The position numbers and the translations under genes were made by a program. A stretch of 6,238 bases of DNA from Syntrophomonadaceae bacterium (lineage in GTDB: Bacteria; Bacillota; Dethiobacteria; DTU022), in NCBI GenBank assembly GCA_007136055.1, contig SLHT01000294.1:1-6238 (forward strand), given 5' to 3'. Positions 1 through 5,320 of the stretch are shown here, piece after piece; the first letter of the stretch is position 1, and every line of letters starts with the position of its first letter. Under the pieces are notes generated by a model, which did not search any database, was not told the DNA's origin, and saw only the letters and a program-made list of their open reading frames with translations.

Positions 1-88
1 ATGAGAGTGAAAGGATAAGTGGCTGCAATAATTACCCTATATGGATTATAGTTGCGTGAGTTTCAAATATAATACAGTTTGTTTGTCT

Positions 89-934
89 TTAAAAATTAGT
101 GTCTAACTTTAGTTCCTCAATAAATATATCAACTATTTGCGGATCAAACTGTTTGCCTCTTTCTTTTTTAATATGATCTAATGCACTTTCTTTGCTCCAT
201 GCTTTCCGGTAAGGGCGGTCACTGGTGAGAGCATCATAGACATCGACGACAGCAAAGATACGCGCTGGGAGAGGTGTTTCGTTACCCTTTAATCCACGGG
301 GATAACCATTTCCATCCCATCTTTCATGGTGGCAGTATGGTATATCTAAAGCCGGTTTTAGATAATCAATAGGATCGAGCAGTTTATAAGCATAAACCGG
401 GTGTTTTTTCATGGCCTTCCATTCTTCCTGATTTAACTTGCCTGGTTTGAGGAGAATAGAATCGGGAATCCCTATTTTCCCTATGTCATGTAACAATGCT
501 CCACGTTTAATATGAGCCAACGCTTCTTCATCTAAGTTCAATTTTTTAGCTATTTGTAAAGTCAATGCTATAACCCGATGGCTGTGCTTTTCAACTTCAT
601 CGTCTTTTAAATGCAAAGCATTACCCCAACCTTCAATTGTCTCATCATAAGCTCGAGATAGTTCATCTCTACTGGCAAGAATTTCTTCTTCTGCTTTTTT
701 ACGAGCTTTCATTTCGAATGACAATTTTTTTATTTGATTATTTAATAGAACATAAAGCAGGGCAGACGTTACTACAACGTAACCCCACCCTTTGTAAGTT
801 TGAAAAAGTCCTAATACCTCAGCATCTGTAACGAAATGCAATAAAACTTGATCAGATACATAAATATAAATACCGGCAATGATAAAATAACGGATAGCAA
901 CGCGTTGAGGTATACCGGAACTATTATTTTTCAT
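89..934 (-). CDS. Membrane-anchored HD-GYP domain protein (probable c-di-GMP phosphodiesterase)
   Basis: Predicted to hydrolyse cyclic-di-GMP at the inner face of the membrane. The 281-residue protein has two N-terminal membrane helices (about 14-33 and 50-65) around a short loop with the motif QTYKGW (45-50), a charged coiled-coil linker (about 67-98), then a complete HD-GYP domain (about 100-275). Visible ligand motifs are E113 and H117 (KHSHRV), H149-D150 with K153 (LLHDIGKIGIPD), H178, H202-H203-E204 in HHERWDGNGYP (GYP at 210-212) and D231 (VVDVYDALTSDRPYR). The spacing matches catalytically competent HD-GYP enzymes, and E113 resembles the extra ligand of trinuclear-iron members (alignment from memory). 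The two-helix N-terminus resembles a short input module found ahead of GGDEF and PAS domains; its ligand is unknown. There is no HAMP, PAS or receiver domain. The start at 934 is supported by GAGGAG at 945-950, 10 bases upstream. It appears to be transcribed alone; I see no clear promoter or terminator. Confidence 0.93.
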   Translation of the reverse strand: MKNNSSGIPQRVAIRYFIIAGIYIYVSDQVLLHFVTDAEVLGLFQTYKGWGYVVVTSALLYVLLNNQIKKLSFEMKARKKAEEEILASRDELSRAYDETIEGWGNALHLKDDEVEKHSHRVIALTLQIAKKLNLDEEALAHIKRGALLHDIGKIGIPDSILLKPGKLNQEEWKAMKKHPVYAYKLLDPIDYLKPALDIPYCHHERWDGNGYPRGLKGNETPLPARIFAVVDVYDALTSDRPYRKAWSKESALDHIKKERGKQFDPQIVDIFIEELKLDTNF

Positions 935-1187
935 TAGTTAAGCACTCCTCGACATTTTTCCCAACCTATAAGTTTATCAGCTAATAGCCATTTTTTATAT
1001 CTTGCCATTCACCGTGTATATTCTAACGGGGCAAGGTCACTAATTGCATTATTATTTTAGACTCCCCTGAATATAGTTAAATGCCTTTGAGCATTTATCA
1101 TGCCTAATAGTTTTAAATATTTTACATGCTAAAACGAGTCCTGCGAAACTTTATCACAGGCATCTTCCAAATCTACGTTTAACTGCT
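935..1187. other. AT-rich intergenic stretch upstream of the HD-GYP gene
   Basis: I find no gene here. On the minus strand it is the 5' leader and presumed promoter region of the HD-GYP gene, but no convincing -35/-10 pair stands out. A weak nested hairpin is possible at 1001-1035 (CTTGCC 1001-1006 with GGCAAG 1030-1035, and CCGT 1012-1015 with ACGG 1026-1029). It does not show the conserved core of a c-di-GMP (GEMM) riboswitch. The left part may be ordinary leader; the right part, next to the transposase fragment, may be the remains of an insertion-sequence end. Confidence 0.4.
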
Positions 1188-1418
1188 TCAGGTTAAACAT
1201 TTTTCATATGCCAATTTGTACGGATAGTTAAACAATTATTTCATAATTACATTTCGGGCAGTTTTAATTATTTTTGCAGCCAGAAATTCATATTTCAAAC
1301 GGAAGGTTTTAATCTGTTGCCTGTATCCCGCTTCGCTCAACCAATCAAACTTAAATAGCCTCACTGCCATTCTCACCTGGCAAATCCTGCTTAACATCAA
1401 CACCAACAAGATGGACAT
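1188..1418 (-). pseudogene. Decayed C-terminal fragment of a DDE transposase (IS4/IS1380-like)
   Basis: Read on the minus strand, this frame contains WLSEAGYRQQ, then QIKTFRLKYEFLAAKIIKT and ARNVIMK. After an in-frame TAA (1236-1238) it continues LFNYPYKLAYEKCLT to a TGA at 1188-1190. This pattern of a basic amphipathic stretch, then (A)RxVxxKL, then YPY..(Y)xxC is what I recall from the extreme C-terminus of IS1380/IS4-like transposases. The continued resemblance across the stop codon suggests one broken frame. Everything N-terminal, including the DDE catalytic core, is missing, and a TAG lies just upstream at 1422-1424. There is no ribosome binding site. The family assignment is from memory and tentative; a chance frame cannot be excluded. 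The upstream part overlaps, in another frame, the tyrosine recombinase fragment, so the real transposase similarity probably starts near 1380. Confidence 0.45.
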
Positions 1419-1473
1419 AAACTATAGTTGTAATAATAGAACTATGACCCAAAGCGTTTTTAAAGTTGATTCC
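1351..1473 (-). pseudogene. Decayed C-terminal fragment of a tyrosine recombinase (phage-type integrase)
   Basis: A 40-codon open stretch between TAG (1474-1476) and TAA (1351-1353) reads GINFKNA, then LGHSSIITTIVYVHL, then VGVDVKQ. LGHSS.xTTxxYxH is the C-terminal signature of tyrosine recombinases (XerC/D and phage integrases): it carries the box II histidine in LGH and the catalytic tyrosine in TTxxYxH. The remaining roughly 250-300 residues, including the Arg...HxxR part of the active site, are absent, there is no start codon, and the 3' part runs into the transposase fragment in another frame. It therefore looks like a scar, not a working gene. It lies about 180 bases beyond the 3' end of tRNA-Pro, a typical location for integrases of elements that target tRNA genes. 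The motif is distinctive, but the fragment is too short to name a subfamily. Confidence 0.6.
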
Positions 1474-1522
1474 CTAATATATTTACTTTTGCCAGAGCAG
1501 TAATCTTCATTCTCATTAACCG

Positions 1523-1560
1523 CAAAAAAACAAAAAAACTGGGAAAAACAATCTCCCAGT
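1523..1560 (-). terminator. Intrinsic terminator downstream of tRNA-Pro
   Basis: A perfect 7-bp stem, ACTGGGA (1538-1544) with TCCCAGT (1554-1560), encloses a 9-base loop. In minus-strand RNA it is followed by two runs of seven U separated by one G (1523-1537), a classic strong terminator for the tRNA-Pro transcript about 95 bases upstream. On the plus strand the stem is followed by a shorter CTTTT, so weak termination in that direction is possible. Confidence 0.85.
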
Positions 1561-1654
1561 CTTTTAGATTATAAAAGAGCGTCAAATGTGTGTGCTTTTT
1601 TGTTTTTTGGTGTATTAGCTTATTAAAATGTATCTAAATTTCCTTATAAAAGAA

Positions 1655-1731
<77 letters not shown>

Positions 1732-1745
1732 ACAATATCATACTC

Positions 1746-1762
1746 CTGCTATATTTTAGCAG
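1746..1762 (-). repeat. Small hairpin in the tRNA-Pro leader
   Basis: CTGCTA (1746-1751) and TAGCAG (1757-1762) form a perfect 6-bp stem with a 5-base loop. It lies between the predicted transcription start (about 1763) and the mature tRNA 5' end (1731), so it would be at the 5' end of the precursor removed by RNase P. No T-tract follows, so it is unlikely to be a terminator. Confidence 0.45.
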
Positions 1763-1769
1763 CAAAAAT

Positions 1770-1798
1770 ATTGTAGCACAGCGTTAGTTAATTAGCAA
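1770..1798 (-). promoter_or_regulatory. Vegetative-sigma promoter of tRNA-Pro
   Basis: On the minus strand, TTGCTA (1793-1798) and TACAAT (1770-1775) are separated by 17 bases: 4/6 and 5/6 matches to TTGACA and TATAAT at the optimal spacing. The predicted start near 1763 gives a leader of about 30 bases before the tRNA. Confidence 0.75.
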
Positions 1799-1823
1799 GA
1801 AAATAAAAAAGAAACTACGGGCT

Positions 1824-1845
1824 TAAACTTTATAGTAAACTTTAT
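1824..1845 (+). repeat. Direct repeat TAAACTTTAT at the FUSC promoter
   Basis: Two exact copies of TAAACTTTAT lie at 1824-1833 and 1836-1845, a 12-base period. The second copy overlaps the proposed -35 element of the exporter gene promoter, so this could be a regulator binding site. In AT-rich DNA a chance repeat of this size is also possible. Confidence 0.35.
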
Positions 1846-1868
1846 CGTCCATGCCATTACTGTATAAT
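1841..1868 (+). promoter_or_regulatory. Probable promoter of the FUSC gene
   Basis: A perfect -10 element TATAAT (1863-1868, preceded by TG at 1861-1862) has only a weak -35 at TTTATC (1841-1846, 16-base spacer). This would give a leader of about 65 bases before the ATG at 1940. A second TACAAT (1913-1918) has no good -35. The weak -35 with repeats around it hints at activator-dependent or regulated transcription. Confidence 0.5.
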
Positions 1869-1939
1869 ATAGAGAGCAACCTGCAATATAAATAAACCGA
1901 CTCCAGTTCGATTACAATAGAAACGAGAGGTAAATTATC

Positions 1940-2959
1940 ATGAGCCGTTTTCTTGTCGGAGGAAGGGTCCTTAAAACTGCTCTGGCAGTGACCCTTTCCA
2001 TTGTTATCGCCCAGCAGCTTGGCCTGGAAAGGGTAACCCTGGCCGCAATTGTCGCTTTACTGGCTGTGCAGAGGACTTTTTATCACTCCCTGCAGCAGAG
2101 CCTGGCCAAACTCGGAAGTGTCCTGATCGGAGGGGTGCTGGGCACAACCTTCAGTTTCTTATTTGGAGTTTCTCCGCTGGGGTACGGCCTGGTAACCTTA
2201 GCAGCAATTTATATCTGCCTGCAGCTGCGCTGGCAGGATCATATTGTCTTAACTGCAGTCACAGCTATTACTGTCATTTTCAGCGGAAGTGACCTGCCCT
2301 GGACCTTCTCTTTGGAGCAAATATTTACGGCAATGCTGGGGGCAGCTAGTGCGCTTGCCATTAATTACCTTTTCACCCCCAACCACAGAAAGGATGTGTT
2401 GGAAAAACTGGCCCTGACCGAGGAAGGCCTGCGCCGGGCAATCGATTTCATCATGCAGGAGATGCTCGAGCCGGGCTGTGACGATTCATCTTTCAAAGAA
2501 GAGATTGACAGGCTCGACGAAATAATTGATTATGGCCTGGAGGAAGCCAAACTGCTGCGCGAAGAACAGCGCTTTATTATTAACAGGGAGACAGATTCAG
2601 ACCGTTACCGTAAGACTTTTCATATTTACAGGTCTCAGCTAAAACGTTTGGATGAAATGCACCGCCTTGCCCGGCGGATGCCGGTCAGAGTGCCGCAGGC
2701 TGCACCGCTGGTGAAGCTGTTCCGGATTGTGCAAAAGATGCAGCAGCATAAATGTTACGGTAAGAATATCCACGTCAGGAAAGTTGACCAGCTGATGGAA
2801 AGGCTGGAGCAGAGCTTTGCTGAAATGGACCTGCCTAAGTCTCGGGAAGAATTTATCAGCCGTGCTTCCCTGTTTCACCTGTTTCACGAAATTCAGCGTT
2901 ATTACAACCGCATGAAAAATATGCCTTCGGCTGTAATCTCCGGAAAGCCCCGCAGTTAA
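1940..2959 (+). CDS. FUSC/aromatic acid exporter (ArAE_1, YqjA-like) membrane protein
   Basis: A 339-residue inner-membrane protein of the type annotated as aromatic acid exporter family member 1 (Bacillus YqjA-like, DUF939). The first 146 residues hold six closely spaced hydrophobic helices (about 10-26, 31-46, 57-76, 80-96, 99-116, 125-146), with short loops and the conserved-looking AVQRTFYHSL at the end of helix 2. The remaining 190 residues are a charged, helical cytoplasmic domain (about 150-325) rich in Glu, Lys and Arg, matching the ArAE_1 C-terminal domain; length is normal for the family. The substrate cannot be told from sequence, and export is inferred from distant AaeB-type relatives. 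The start is supported by GAGAGG at 1925-1930, nine bases upstream. It is a single gene, convergent with rdgB. The last residues (about 329-336, SAVISGKP) are encoded by one arm of a long inverted repeat that straddles the stop codon, so the tail may not be conserved. Confidence 0.88.
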   Translation: MSRFLVGGRVLKTALAVTLSIVIAQQLGLERVTLAAIVALLAVQRTFYHSLQQSLAKLGSVLIGGVLGTTFSFLFGVSPLGYGLVTLAAIYICLQLRWQDHIVLTAVTAITVIFSGSDLPWTFSLEQIFTAMLGAASALAINYLFTPNHRKDVLEKLALTEEGLRRAIDFIMQEMLEPGCDDSSFKEEIDRLDEIIDYGLEEAKLLREEQRFIINRETDSDRYRKTFHIYRSQLKRLDEMHRLARRMPVRVPQAAPLVKLFRIVQKMQQHKCYGKNIHVRKVDQLMERLEQSFAEMDLPKSREEFISRASLFHLFHEIQRYYNRMKNMPSAVISGKPRS

Positions 2960-3005
2960 AAGCTCGCCCTTTAAATACTGTAGCGATTCCTTTCCGGATT
3001 ACAGC
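2930..3005. repeat. Long imperfect inverted repeat across the FUSC stop codon
   Basis: GCTGTAAT (2930-2937) pairs with ATTACAGC (2998-3005), and CCGGAAAG (2940-2947) pairs with CTTTCCGG (2990-2997). This gives a 16-bp stem interrupted only by a CT bulge at 2938-2939. The 42-base loop can pair further (CAGT 2953-2956 with ACTG 2977-2980, and flanking CG and AAAG/CTTT pairs), making a hairpin of about 76 bases. It could serve as a 3' end stabiliser or terminator for the convergent transcripts, but neither side has a proper T-tract. Confidence 0.6.
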
Positions 3006-3030
3006 TATAAAGATAATATAACAGTATTTA
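2972..3030. repeat. Second inverted repeat between FUSC and rdgB
   Basis: TAAATACTGT (2972-2981) and ACAGTATTTA (3021-3030) are a perfect 10-bp inverted repeat 39 bases apart; the right copy includes the rdgB stop codon. It competes with the neighbouring hairpin, because its left arm lies in that hairpin's loop and it encloses that hairpin's right arm. This may give alternative folds at the 3' ends of both convergent messages. Confidence 0.5.
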
Positions 3031-3624
3031 TGTAAGCAGCCTTTCAAGCAGTTCCCTTGTGCGGCGAAGGGCTTTGCCGCGATGGCTGACCATGTTTTTT
3101 TCTTCGGCAGGCATCTCGGCAAAAGTAGCCCCTGCAGGTTCGTAATAGAAAAGGGGGTCGTAACCAAAACCACCTTCGCCCCGCCGGCTTTGAAGAATAC
3201 TACCCGTGCAGCTTTCCTCGACAAGGTAGGTCTGATCCCCGGGCACGGCCACTGCTATAGCACATCTAAACGAAGCCGTGCGTTCTTTTTGGGGAACGTT
3301 TAGTAATTCTTTAAGCAAAAGGCAATTATTGGCTTCGTGATCCTGGTCTTCCCCTGCATAGCGAGCCGAAAGGACACCCGGCCTTCCATCTAAAAAATCG
3401 ACTTCCAGGCCGGAATCGTCTGCCAGGGCCATTTCACCTGTGGCCCGGGCAACTGCCTCCGCTTTTTTTACAGCGTTACCGCTAAAAGTCGGCCTGTCTT
3501 CTTCGGGCATAACCGCACCCGGATAATCCTCAAGTGTTAATATTTTCAGCGGAAGGCCCTTAAGGAGCGCTTTTATTTCTGACACCTTGTGCCGGTTGCC
3601 TGTGGCCAGGATAATTTTTTTCAT
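3028..3624 (-). CDS. rdgB: XTP/dITP pyrophosphatase (RdgB/HAM1 family)
   Basis: Cytosolic house-cleaning enzyme that hydrolyses dITP, ITP and XTP to monophosphate and pyrophosphate, keeping deaminated purines out of DNA and RNA. The 198-residue length is typical. Family motifs are all present: ATGNRHK (7-13) at the N-terminus, FSGNAVKKA (47-55), ADDSGLEVD (68-76) with the acidic pair D69-D70, SARYAG (86-91), GGFGYDPLFY (151-160) and SHRGKAL (180-186). It follows rph on the same strand with 17 bases between the rph stop and this ATG. The likely ribosome binding site AGGGGAA (about 3637-3643) overlaps the rph stop codon, so the two are probably cotranscribed and perhaps translationally coupled. 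In Bacillus the same order, rph then ysnA (rdgB), is found. Nothing unusual is seen in the protein. Confidence 0.97.
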   Translation of the reverse strand: MKKIILATGNRHKVSEIKALLKGLPLKILTLEDYPGAVMPEEDRPTFSGNAVKKAEAVARATGEMALADDSGLEVDFLDGRPGVLSARYAGEDQDHEANNCLLLKELLNVPQKERTASFRCAIAVAVPGDQTYLVEESCTGSILQSRRGEGGFGYDPLFYYEPAGATFAEMPAEEKNMVSHRGKALRRTRELLERLLT

Positions 3625-3641
3625 CTCAATAAAGATTTCCC

Positions 3642-4403
3642 CTATTCCAGGCCGCGGTAGTAATCAACAGAAGTTTTGACCAGGGCATTTATATCCGGGC
3701 CAAGGGCCTCTTTTTGACTGGCAGTGATCTCCAAAATCCCCGCGGCGCTAAGATCTAACAGGTGATCCATCTGCTCACGGCTAAATGGTTTATCTTCTGC
3801 CGACCCCTGCACTTCGACCATTTTCCCTGACGCGGTCATCACAACATTCATATCCACACCGGCCCTGGAGTCTTCTTTAAAGGTTAAATCGAGAACCGGC
3901 ACATTGTTAAACAAACCTACACTGACAGCAGAAAGGTAATCGTAGAGGGGAAACCTCTCTAACTGTTCATTTTGTTTTAAATGAAAAAAAGCTTCTGCCA
4001 GGGCAACGTAAGCCCCGCTGATCGCCGCCGTACGTGTTCCCCCGTCAGCCTGGATTACATCGCAGTCAAGCCAGATTGTTCTTTCCCCGAGTGAACAGAG
4101 ATCGACTGCCGCACGGAGCGAACGGCCAATTAAGCGCTGGATTTCTGAACTGCGGGCGTTAATTCTACCTCTCTCCCTGATGATACGCTCTTTGGTCGAA
4201 CGGGGCATCATGGCATATTCAGCTGTTATCCACCCCCGCCCCAAACCCTTGAGGAATGGAGGCACCTTTTCTTCTATGGTAGCGGTACAAATAACCCTGG
4301 TATCGCCAAGTTCAATCAGGGCCGAACCTTCCGGGTATTTAAGGTAAGAACGGGTTATTTTTATCAACCTCATCTCATTATTGCTTCTGCCATCCGCGCG
4401 CAT
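3642..4403 (-). CDS. rph: Ribonuclease PH
   Basis: Phosphorolytic 3'-to-5' exoribonuclease that trims tRNA precursors and other RNAs using inorganic phosphate; it works as a ring-shaped hexamer of dimers in the cytosol. The 253 residues cover the whole family: MRADGR at the start, the basic RERGRINARSSEIQRL region (76-91), DCDVIQADGGTRTAAISGA (113-131) with the phosphate-binding G-T-R at 122-124, EDSRAGVDMNVVMT (177-190) with D178 and D184 at the expected metal sites, and VQGSAE (198-203). The start at 4403 gives the conserved MRxDGR beginning and has AGGGAG at 4415-4420, 11 bases upstream. It is first of an rph-rdgB pair. In Bacillus the gene upstream is gerM; here no intact gene lies upstream on this strand. 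Confidence 0.98.
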   Translation of the reverse strand: MRADGRSNNEMRLIKITRSYLKYPEGSALIELGDTRVICTATIEEKVPPFLKGLGRGWITAEYAMMPRSTKERIIRERGRINARSSEIQRLIGRSLRAAVDLCSLGERTIWLDCDVIQADGGTRTAAISGAYVALAEAFFHLKQNEQLERFPLYDYLSAVSVGLFNNVPVLDLTFKEDSRAGVDMNVVMTASGKMVEVQGSAEDKPFSREQMDHLLDLSAAGILEITASQKEALGPDINALVKTSVDYYRGLE

Positions 4404-4747
4404 TTTTTATCTAACTCCCTTTTTGATGTGCTATGTGCTGTTAGTCTTTATTCAAATTATTCACCACTTTTGCCCAGAATCCTTTTCTTTTATCGTCCGT
4501 CGGCCAGGCTTTCTTTCAACAATAATTTCATCTCCTTCATCAATCCCCCCCACCCCGACTGATTCTGTTTAGGGGGAACATAATAGGGGGAAAGATCTCG
4601 CTTAATATGGCCGGGCCAAAATGCACAATCAGTTCATGAAAATAAGATGGGTGAATAATTAATTTATTCTCAGCTGCGGGCAAAGCTAGAGGAAAAAGAG
4701 TTTAAAGAAAGAAGTAATATAAAGGTTTTTTTTGAGGAGGCTTCGAT
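4404..4747. other. Divergent intergenic region between rph and lemA, with traces of a small minus-strand frame
   Basis: This 344-base region must hold the promoters of rph (minus) and lemA (plus), but I cannot point to a good -35/-10 pair for either. On the minus strand two open, coding-like stretches meet at a G7 run (4545-4551). One is open from 4701 down to a TGA at 4540-4542 and reads ENKLIIHPSYFHELIVHFG, then FPLNRISRGGG. The other is open from 4568 down to a TGA at 4461-4463 and reads IDEGDEIIVERKPGRRTIKE, then KDSGQKW. Joined by a one-base shift in the G run they would make a single frame of about 40-80 residues. I do not recognise the product and there is no good ribosome binding site, so it may be a decayed gene or chance. 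Confidence 0.3.
4570..4592. repeat. Direct repeat TAGGGGGAA facing a C-run
   Basis: TAGGGGGAA occurs at 4570-4578 and 4584-4592 (14-base period). A C7-A-C4 run at 4545-4556 is complementary to the G5 cores, so either copy could pair with it. It may be a regulator-binding repeat or an RNA switch-like stem in the rph or lemA leader; function is unknown. Confidence 0.4.
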
Positions 4748-5320
4748 ATGGACACTGCTTATATTATACCTGCATTACTGATTCTGGCAGCTGCTTTTAC
4801 AGTATATACTTATAACCGTCTGATTGGTTTGCGCAACATGGCTGATACCACCCTCTCAAACATCGACACCCTGCTTCAAAAACGCTTTGACCTGGTGCCT
4901 AACCTGGTTAACACAGTCAAGGCTTACATGAAGCATGAACAGAAATTATTAGAAACTATAACAAGGGCCAGAAACGAATACTTGAAGGCATCAACGTTAA
5001 AGGAAAACGCCGGAGCCGATGAAATGGCATCAAGAGGCCTTAAAACCCTTTTTGCAGTTTCGGAAAGCTACCCCGAACTGAAAGCCAACGAGAACTTTAT
5101 GATGTTGCAGGAAGAATTGGTTGGTATTGAAAATAAGATTGCCTATGCCAGGCGGCGCTATAATAAAACAGTAATGATTTTTAATATGGTTATTCAAAGA
5201 TTTCCAAGCAATTTAATAGCCCGCTTGTTTAGTTTTGAAACCCGGGAATATTTTGCTGCTGAATCAGACCAGGTTCGCAGTGTTCCCGAAGTAGAAATGC
5301 AAGGCGGTGCTAAAAAGTAA
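4748..5320 (+). CDS. lemA: LemA family protein
   Basis: A 190-residue LemA protein: one N-terminal membrane helix (about 5-22) and a long all-helical domain. Family hallmarks are YNRLIGLRN (22-30), SNIDTLLQKRFDLVPNLVN (37-55), TVKAYMKHE (56-64), ESYPELKANENFMMLQEEL (106-124), ENKIAYARRRYN (128-139), and FPSNLIARLF (152-161) with FETREYF (163-169). The precise biochemical role of LemA is not established; its frequent partners are membrane peptidases and envelope-stress genes. The start at 4748 is supported by a strong GAGGAGG (4734-4740) at seven bases. Its TAA overlaps the ATG of the downstream protease by one base (TAATG at 5318-5322), so the two are almost certainly one operon with coupled translation and probably act together at the membrane. 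No frameshift or missing motif is seen. Confidence 0.95.
   Translation: MDTAYIIPALLILAAAFTVYTYNRLIGLRNMADTTLSNIDTLLQKRFDLVPNLVNTVKAYMKHEQKLLETITRARNEYLKASTLKENAGADEMASRGLKTLFAVSESYPELKANENFMMLQEELVGIENKIAYARRRYNKTVMIFNMVIQRFPSNLIARLFSFETREYFAAESDQVRSVPEVEMQGGAKK

Noticed and set aside
1..88. Start-like ATG at position 1 on the plus strand and AT-rich promoter-like hexamers
   Set aside because: The frame closes after five codons, and the TATAAT-like hexamers have no -35 partner at suitable spacing; too little of the region is in view.
637..831. 64-codon plus-strand frame inside the HD-GYP gene
   Set aside because: It is antisense to a well-supported coding region covering the coiled-coil and membrane helices, and its product has no recognisable motif.
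1001..1035. Possible c-di-GMP riboswitch in the HD-GYP leader
   Set aside because: Only a weak nested hairpin can be drawn and the conserved GEMM core sequences are not visible.
1027..1040. Possible duplicate of the tRNA-Pro 3' end as an attachment site
   Set aside because: Only CGGGGC is shared with the tRNA end, which is far too short to be an attachment-site repeat.
2639..2887. 82-codon minus-strand frame inside the FUSC gene
   Set aside because: It lies wholly antisense to the cytoplasmic domain of the FUSC protein, with His/Leu-rich low-complexity content typical of a shadow frame.
2856..3224. 122-codon minus-strand frame spanning the FUSC end and rdgB end
   Set aside because: It crosses the convergent junction and overlaps rdgB in a different frame; the rdgB frame has all family motifs, and this one has none.
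3082..3303. 73-codon plus-strand frame within rdgB
   Set aside because: It is antisense to the conserved rdgB region and shows no family resemblance.
4381..4572. 63-codon plus-strand frame starting within rph
   Set aside because: It is complementary to the minus-strand coding-like stretch and the rph start, has no ribosome binding site, and is hydrophobic and Ser/Pro rich as expected of an antisense frame.
4655..4747. Coding-like plus-strand stretch (QLRAKLEEKEFKERSNIK) just before lemA
   Set aside because: It follows a stop with no start codon or ribosome binding site, and its Glu/Lys look is explained by the purine-rich leader ahead of the lemA Shine-Dalgarno site.
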